DNA from: Chitinophagales bacterium | Lineage (GTDB): Bacteria; Bacteroidota; Bacteroidia; Chitinophagales; UBA2359 | Length of the DNA: 64,000 bases | Direction: 5' to 3' | Assembly: GCA_020628375.1 (NCBI GenBank) | Contig: JAHDFD010000023.1 | Span: 1 to 64,000, forward strand | Shown: positions 60,433 to 64,000 of the stretch, piece after piece | How the letters are laid out: each line of letters opens with the position of its first letter | Position numbering within the stretch: position 1 is the first letter of the stretch | Position numbers and translations under genes: made by a program | Notes under the pieces: generated by a model | What the model was told of the DNA's origin: nothing | Seen by the model: only the letters and a program-made list of their open reading frames with translations | Databases searched by the model: none

Positions 60433-61146
60433 TTACTCTTTACTTCCACAAACATCATTGTACTTATTTACGATTTCACTAAATTGTCTCCATGGAGCTT
60501 CCATGTATTCTTTTACTACTTCCGGGCAATCAGCAAAATAGGCTTCAAACTCTTTACGGAAATTCTTTTTGGTGAATCTAACCGCCGTTTCTCCGTCTTT
60601 ACTCAAATAGTAAGATTTATCATCGCCACCAGCTACCTGAATTCCACCAAATCCAATACCAGCAGTTTCCATTGCGAATGGATCGTGATATACTTTTAAC
60701 TTACCACAATTCATAGGATTCAGTAACTGCATTAATAAAGTCATTTCTTTTTTCTTTACAATCACATTTGCTTTTTCAAAATAGGCATAACCGTCTTTCA
60801 TACGATCTTTGTCAACCGGTCCCTTCTTCCATTGTTGAGCATCATTCAAAAAATCACTTGCCTTAGCGAATTTATCCCAACCACTTTGCGGGAAATAAGC
60901 AAAATCGATTGTTTCAATATCGTACGTTTTCTTAGAACCATCTACCATAATGCGTATTTCTTCGATCAAGCCACGCTTTTTATCTAGTTTCTTCACAGTA
61001 CCTTCGATCTCATTACCATCTGCCATAGTAAGATAGGTTGGTTTTTTATGTGAAATCGTTTCAAAAGGACGTAGAAAATCTTGTGCATTTAAGCTTCCTG
61101 TGATCAGTAGGAAAAGTACAATCAAAAATGGGTTAAAATTTTTCAT
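60433..61146 (-). CDS. secreted protein of unknown function (Bacteroidota)
   Basis: 237 residues from the ATG at 61146, which opens the signal peptide MKNFNPFLIVLFLLITGSLN (ending AQ); the longer frame from 61230 adds 28 residues that are not a signal. The mature part has strand-rich stretches (RGLIEEIRIMVDGSKKTYDI, ETAGIGFGGIQVAGGDD) and a C-terminal CPEVVKEYMEAPWRQFSEIV. No known domain recognised; similar uncharacterised secreted proteins exist in the phylum. Confidence 0.65.
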   Translation of the reverse strand: MKNFNPFLIVLFLLITGSLNAQDFLRPFETISHKKPTYLTMADGNEIEGTVKKLDKKRGLIEEIRIMVDGSKKTYDIETIDFAYFPQSGWDKFAKASDFLNDAQQWKKGPVDKDRMKDGYAYFEKANVIVKKKEMTLLMQLLNPMNCGKLKVYHDPFAMETAGIGFGGIQVAGGDDKSYYLSKDGETAVRFTKKNFRKEFEAYFADCPEVVKEYMEAPWRQFSEIVNKYNDVCGSKE

Positions 61147-61313
61147 AAATATAAATTGTATTAACTTCAGAATGTAAAGGTAAAATAATTTACAAAAAAC
61201 AAAATATAAAGTCCAATAAGCTTTCTGCACCTGAAAATGCTAATAAATAAAAAAGGTGATAAGCTCAATTGAACTTATCACCCTTATATTTTTAATCGGA
61301 ATATTTTCTGAAT

Positions 61314-62453
61314 TTACTTCAGCAAACTTCTTGAAATTACAATACGCTGAATTTCGGAAGTACCTTCATAGATTTGGGTAATCTTAGCATCGCGCATCAA
61401 ACGCTCAACATGATATTCTTTTACGAAACCATAACCACCATGTACCTGCACTGCTTCGGTACTCACTTTCATAGCTGTTTCTGAAGCGAATACTTTTGCC
61501 ATCGCACTCGACTGATCGTAAGGTAAACCATGATCTTTTTCGTATGCAGCTTTGAGGCACAATAAACGAGCTGCTTCAATTTCTGTAGCCATATCAGCCA
61601 ACTTGAATGCAATTGCCTGATGATGGCTGATCGGTCTGCCAAATGCTTCGCGTTCTTTTGAATAAGCCGTTGCCAACTCAAATGCACCTGAAGCAATACC
61701 CAATGCCTGCGAAGCGATTCCAATACGTCCACCTGAAAGCGTTTTCATCGCAAACTTGAAACCAAAACCATCTTCACCAATTCTGTTTGCTATTGGCACT
61801 TTAACATCTGAAAACATTACTGAACAAGTATCAGATGAACGAATACCTAATTTATCTTCTTTAACACCAGTTGTAACACCCGGAGTATCTGCTTCGACGA
61901 TAAAGCAGTTAATTCCACGATGCCCTTTGTCTCTGTCAGTGTGTGCTATTACCAGATATATACCGGCCATCTTTCCATTCGTGATCCAATTCTTAGTACC
62001 ATTTATTACATAATGATCTCCATCTAAAATAGCAGTAGTACGTTGTTGGGTAGCATCACTTCCCGCTTCCGGTTCAGATAAACAAAATGCCCCGATCATT
62101 TCACCGCTTGCCAGTTTCTTTAAGTATTTATCCTTTTGTTCTTTATTCCCAAAGGTTTCAAGACCCCAACAAACCAATGAGTTATTCACCGACATGATAA
62201 CAGAACACGAATTATCTACTTTAGAAATTTCTTCCATTGCCAAAACGTAAGAAATGGTATCCATTCCTCCACCTCCGTATTCCGGACTTACCATCATTCC
62301 CAAGAAACCAAGTTCGCCCATTCTTTTAACGCCTTCTGTTGGATATGCCATTGCATTATCACGCTCAATAACCCCCGGCTTTAATTCGTTTTGGGCAAAT
62401 TCACGAGCGGCTTTTTGGATCATCAGATGTTCTTCGGTAAGTTGAAAATTCAT
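61314..62453 (-). CDS. acyl-CoA dehydrogenase
   Basis: Flavoenzyme that introduces the alpha-beta double bond in acyl-CoA (fatty acid or branched-chain amino acid oxidation). 379 residues, the usual length. N-terminal ENFQLTEEHLMIQKAAREFA-type helix, AFCLSEPEAGSDA (FAD contact), the C-terminal helical domain with HGGYGFVKEYHVERLMRDAK and YEGTSEIQRIVI with the catalytic Glu. Short-chain or butyryl-like specificity is suggested by similarity to this subgroup but not established. Single gene. Confidence 0.95.
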   Translation of the reverse strand: MNFQLTEEHLMIQKAAREFAQNELKPGVIERDNAMAYPTEGVKRMGELGFLGMMVSPEYGGGGMDTISYVLAMEEISKVDNSCSVIMSVNNSLVCWGLETFGNKEQKDKYLKKLASGEMIGAFCLSEPEAGSDATQQRTTAILDGDHYVINGTKNWITNGKMAGIYLVIAHTDRDKGHRGINCFIVEADTPGVTTGVKEDKLGIRSSDTCSVMFSDVKVPIANRIGEDGFGFKFAMKTLSGGRIGIASQALGIASGAFELATAYSKEREAFGRPISHHQAIAFKLADMATEIEAARLLCLKAAYEKDHGLPYDQSSAMAKVFASETAMKVSTEAVQVHGGYGFVKEYHVERLMRDAKITQIYEGTSEIQRIVISRSLLK

Positions 62454-62657
62454 TTTACTTGTTGTTAATCATTAGTATTCTATAAAACACATATCTATGT
62501 GTTCTTTTAAAGGACTGCAAATATAGAATGTTTTAAAAGGAAATATGTTTGAAGAAATAAATAAAAAAGGCACATACTTAAGTATATGCCTCAAAATAAA
62601 AAAATGAAACGAATTGACATGCACATAGAAATAGTGCAATAATAGAAATTCTCAAAA

Positions 62658-62894
62658 CTACCTCTTACCGAGTATCAATCGATAAAGGAACACAAGTACT
62701 ACTGCACCTGCCACCGAGGTCACTAATGTACCAACCGTTGTATTGCCTGCGGAAATATCCAGCATATCAAATACCCAGGCTCCAGCCCAGCCACCAAAAA
62801 TACCTAAAACTATATTTCTGAGAATACCATAACCGGTACCATTCATAATTTGTCCTGCGATCCAACCTGCAATACCTCCAACTATAATGCTCAT
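62658..62894 (-). CDS. GlsB/YeaQ/YmgE-type small membrane protein
   Basis: 78 residues from the ATG at 62894 (an earlier TTG at 62924 would add ten). Three hydrophobic segments with glycine motifs SIIVGGIAGWIAGQIMNG, ILRNIVLGIFGGWAGAWVF and VTSVAGAVVLVFLYRLIL, the layout of transglycosylase-associated/stress-response family PF04226. Function in stress tolerance is suggested for the family only. Monocistronic. Confidence 0.88.
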   Translation of the reverse strand: MSIIVGGIAGWIAGQIMNGTGYGILRNIVLGIFGGWAGAWVFDMLDISAGNTTVGTLVTSVAGAVVLVFLYRLILGKR

Positions 62895-63046
62895 TGTAAC
62901 AATTTTGATTTCTAATAATATCAATGCTGGTTTTAGAAAATAAGTTCCAATGTGTTCCCTTTTACCATTAAACTATTGGTGGTAATGCAGAAGCAAGGCT
63001 GAAAGTTATTTTGATTAAAATCAGAAAATTTCAGCTAAATATCTGC

Positions 63047-63109
63047 TGGTCGGGAGACGCAGCAGAGGAAAAAACCTGTTTTGGTTTGGGACGCACAGTC
63101 TCCTGACCA
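63047..63109. repeat. hairpin-like inverted repeat
   Basis: TGGTCGGGAGAC (63047-63058) and GTCTCCTGACCA (63098-63109) pair at 11 of 12 positions across a 39-base loop. The left arm resembles 35203-35215 (GGTCAGGAGAC), and the loop's AGCAGAGGAAAA resembles 33103-33115, so it may belong to a degenerate repeat family. Confidence 0.45.
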
Positions 63110-63188
63110 AAACCTACACAACCTTATATTTGAGTCACTGCCAAACTATTAACTCACATTAACTTGCATATAACTTAGATAAATGACA

Positions 63189-63842
63189 TTAAAGATCTAA
63201 TTCAAATGCTTCATCTACCATATAAACAATAACCTCTTGTGGGTTGAAACCTGTGTGTTCTGCCTCAAAAAATGGATGTTGATGACTTTTACCTGAAAGT
63301 TGAATTAACTGTTTGATCGGTTCCTTTGCCCTGCTCGACCTTATATGAGCAAAAGCCTTGGCAAGACTTGTAAAAACCTGTGAAATATTGACCATTACTA
63401 TTAGTATGGGTGCTGAACTGGCAAATTCTATAGCACCTGCTTGTTTATTGCTCAATAATATTAGACCATTCTGAGCAACCACTCCTTCACATCGTACTAC
63501 TGCTGCTGAAATATTGTACGGATTTTTTCCGATCTTGCATTCAGTAAACCCTATTTCCTGCCAATATTCATACAACTCCTTATCCCAACAATAAACGAAC
63601 TTCCATTTTTTCTTGCGACTTAAATGTACTACTTCATTAAAGAATTCTTCAGCTGATTCTGTATATTGAAAATGTCCGCCATTAAAAACAAACTGATTTG
63701 CAAACTCAACTACATTGTCATCATCAAAATGCGATTGCCACTCAAAAGGAAGCGTTTCCTGAAAAGGCTTAGGCAGTTTCTTGGCACTCGCCCGCCTTAT
63801 GTTCTTCAGCATTGTGAGTCTTTTGGGATTATTGGATTTCAT
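63189..63842 (-). CDS. LUD/LutC-like domain protein
   Basis: 217 residues from the ATG at 63842. Pattern of the LUD (LutC/YkgG) fold: KKWKFVYCWDKELYEYWQEI, CEGVVAQNGLILLSNKQAGA, SAPILIVMVNISQVFTSLAK and a basic helical N-terminus. Such proteins take part in lactate utilisation, but the Bacteroidota stand-alone form, without LutA/LutB neighbours, has no proven role. It lies upstream of the truncated secreted protein gene on the same strand, from 63905. Confidence 0.75.
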   Translation of the reverse strand: MKSNNPKRLTMLKNIRRASAKKLPKPFQETLPFEWQSHFDDDNVVEFANQFVFNGGHFQYTESAEEFFNEVVHLSRKKKWKFVYCWDKELYEYWQEIGFTECKIGKNPYNISAAVVRCEGVVAQNGLILLSNKQAGAIEFASSAPILIVMVNISQVFTSLAKAFAHIRSSRAKEPIKQLIQLSGKSHQHPFFEAEHTGFNPQEVIVYMVDEAFELDL

Positions 63843-63904
63843 CAACCCCTAAAGTAATTGAGGTTATTGAAAAATCCCACTTTATTTACGAGTATATTTA
63901 TAAA

Positions 63905-64000
63905 TCATTCTAAAATAAAACTACCCAATTCACTTTTAAGAACACCCGATTTAGTTGTGTATTCAAGTTCATAAGTATAAATACCATTATTAAATGATTG
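63905..64000 (-). CDS. 3' end of a secreted protein (possible T9SS-type C-terminal domain), partial
   Basis: Reverse-strand reading from the window edge: QSFNNGIYTYELEYTTKSGV then LKSELGSFILE and stop (31 residues visible). The motif NGIYTYELxY...SGVLKSELGxFxL resembles the C-terminal domains of type IX secretion cargo of gliding-motility-associated type, which end G-x-Y-x-Y...G-x-F/I-x-L. The rest of the gene lies to the right of the window, so the assignment is tentative. Confidence 0.5.
   Translation of the reverse strand, partial: QSFNNGIYTYELEYTTKSGVLKSELGSFILE

Noticed and set aside
1-64000. tRNA, rRNA or prophage genes
   Set aside because: No cloverleaf-like or ribosomal sequence and no phage structural, integrase or transposase gene was recognised by reading.

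Overview
The window looks like chromosomal DNA of an AT-rich member of the Bacteroidota. Evidence: several TAnnTTTG-type -7 promoter elements (the best is TTG-N18-TATCTTTG at 8619-8647), a Rho factor with the charged insertion common in this phylum, an ECF sigma/membrane protein/DUF4252 cluster, many secreted proteins ending their signal peptides in AQ, a truncated protein at the right edge that resembles a type IX secretion C-terminal domain, and genes such as pyruvate carboxylase and tryptophan 2,3-dioxygenase typical of aerobic Cytophagia/Saprospiria-like lineages. I cannot fix the genus. No rRNA, tRNA, CRISPR array or prophage was recognised.

Layout. 1-3.6 kb: end of a palindrome-bearing repeat, then pyruvate carboxylase. 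3.8-6.3 kb: two tandem membrane-bound class III nucleotide cyclases whose catalytic residues are complementary (one keeps the metal site, the other the transition-state site). 6.3-12.3 kb: outer-membrane barrel, TraB/GumN lipoprotein, TlpA-like thioredoxin, porin-like protein, amidohydrolase-like protein and a small protein. 12.3-20.8 kb: CzcA-like RND pump without partners, small unknowns, Uma2-family protein, Nudix hydrolase, AspT/YidE-type transporter, a fatty acid hydroxylase fused to two CDGSH iron-sulfur motifs, and a phasin-like protein. 21-30.6 kb: acyltransferase with an apparent 5' frameshift, CBS protein, hydrolase, iodotyrosine-deiodinase-like flavoprotein, sigma/DUF4252 cluster, CdsA, redoxin, EamA transporter, solitary DNA methyltransferase.

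30.6-35.8 kb is the accessory-looking stretch: a GNAT gene fragment cut off by a small inverted-repeat element, a beta-lactamase-like lipoprotein lacking its catalytic serine, a 103-bp MITE-like element (second copy at the left window edge, inverted), a very AT-rich 560-residue protein with a C-terminal HEPN-like RX4H motif, and a pair of 165-bp direct repeats. 35.8-42.7 kb: TetR-TolC-MFP-RND efflux operon, with nested inverted repeats upstream of tetR as the likely operator.

42.9-64 kb: ECF sigma factor, serS, rho, an AAA-type kinase, an unknown helical protein, two paralogous lipoproteins, OsmC, PpiD-like isomerase, SpoIIE-type phosphatase, ElaA-like acetyltransferase, tryptophan 2,3-dioxygenase, EF-hand protein, another MITE-like element, a DUF2384-like small protein, a thioredoxin-fold protein, acyl-CoA dehydrogenase, GlsB-type membrane protein, a LUD-domain protein and the end of a secreted protein. 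Most gene pairs that converge are separated by clear hairpin terminators. The most unusual items are the split-site cyclase pair, the HEPN-like island, the hydroxylase-CDGSH fusion with an inverted repeat over its start codon, and the mobile-element-like repeats.
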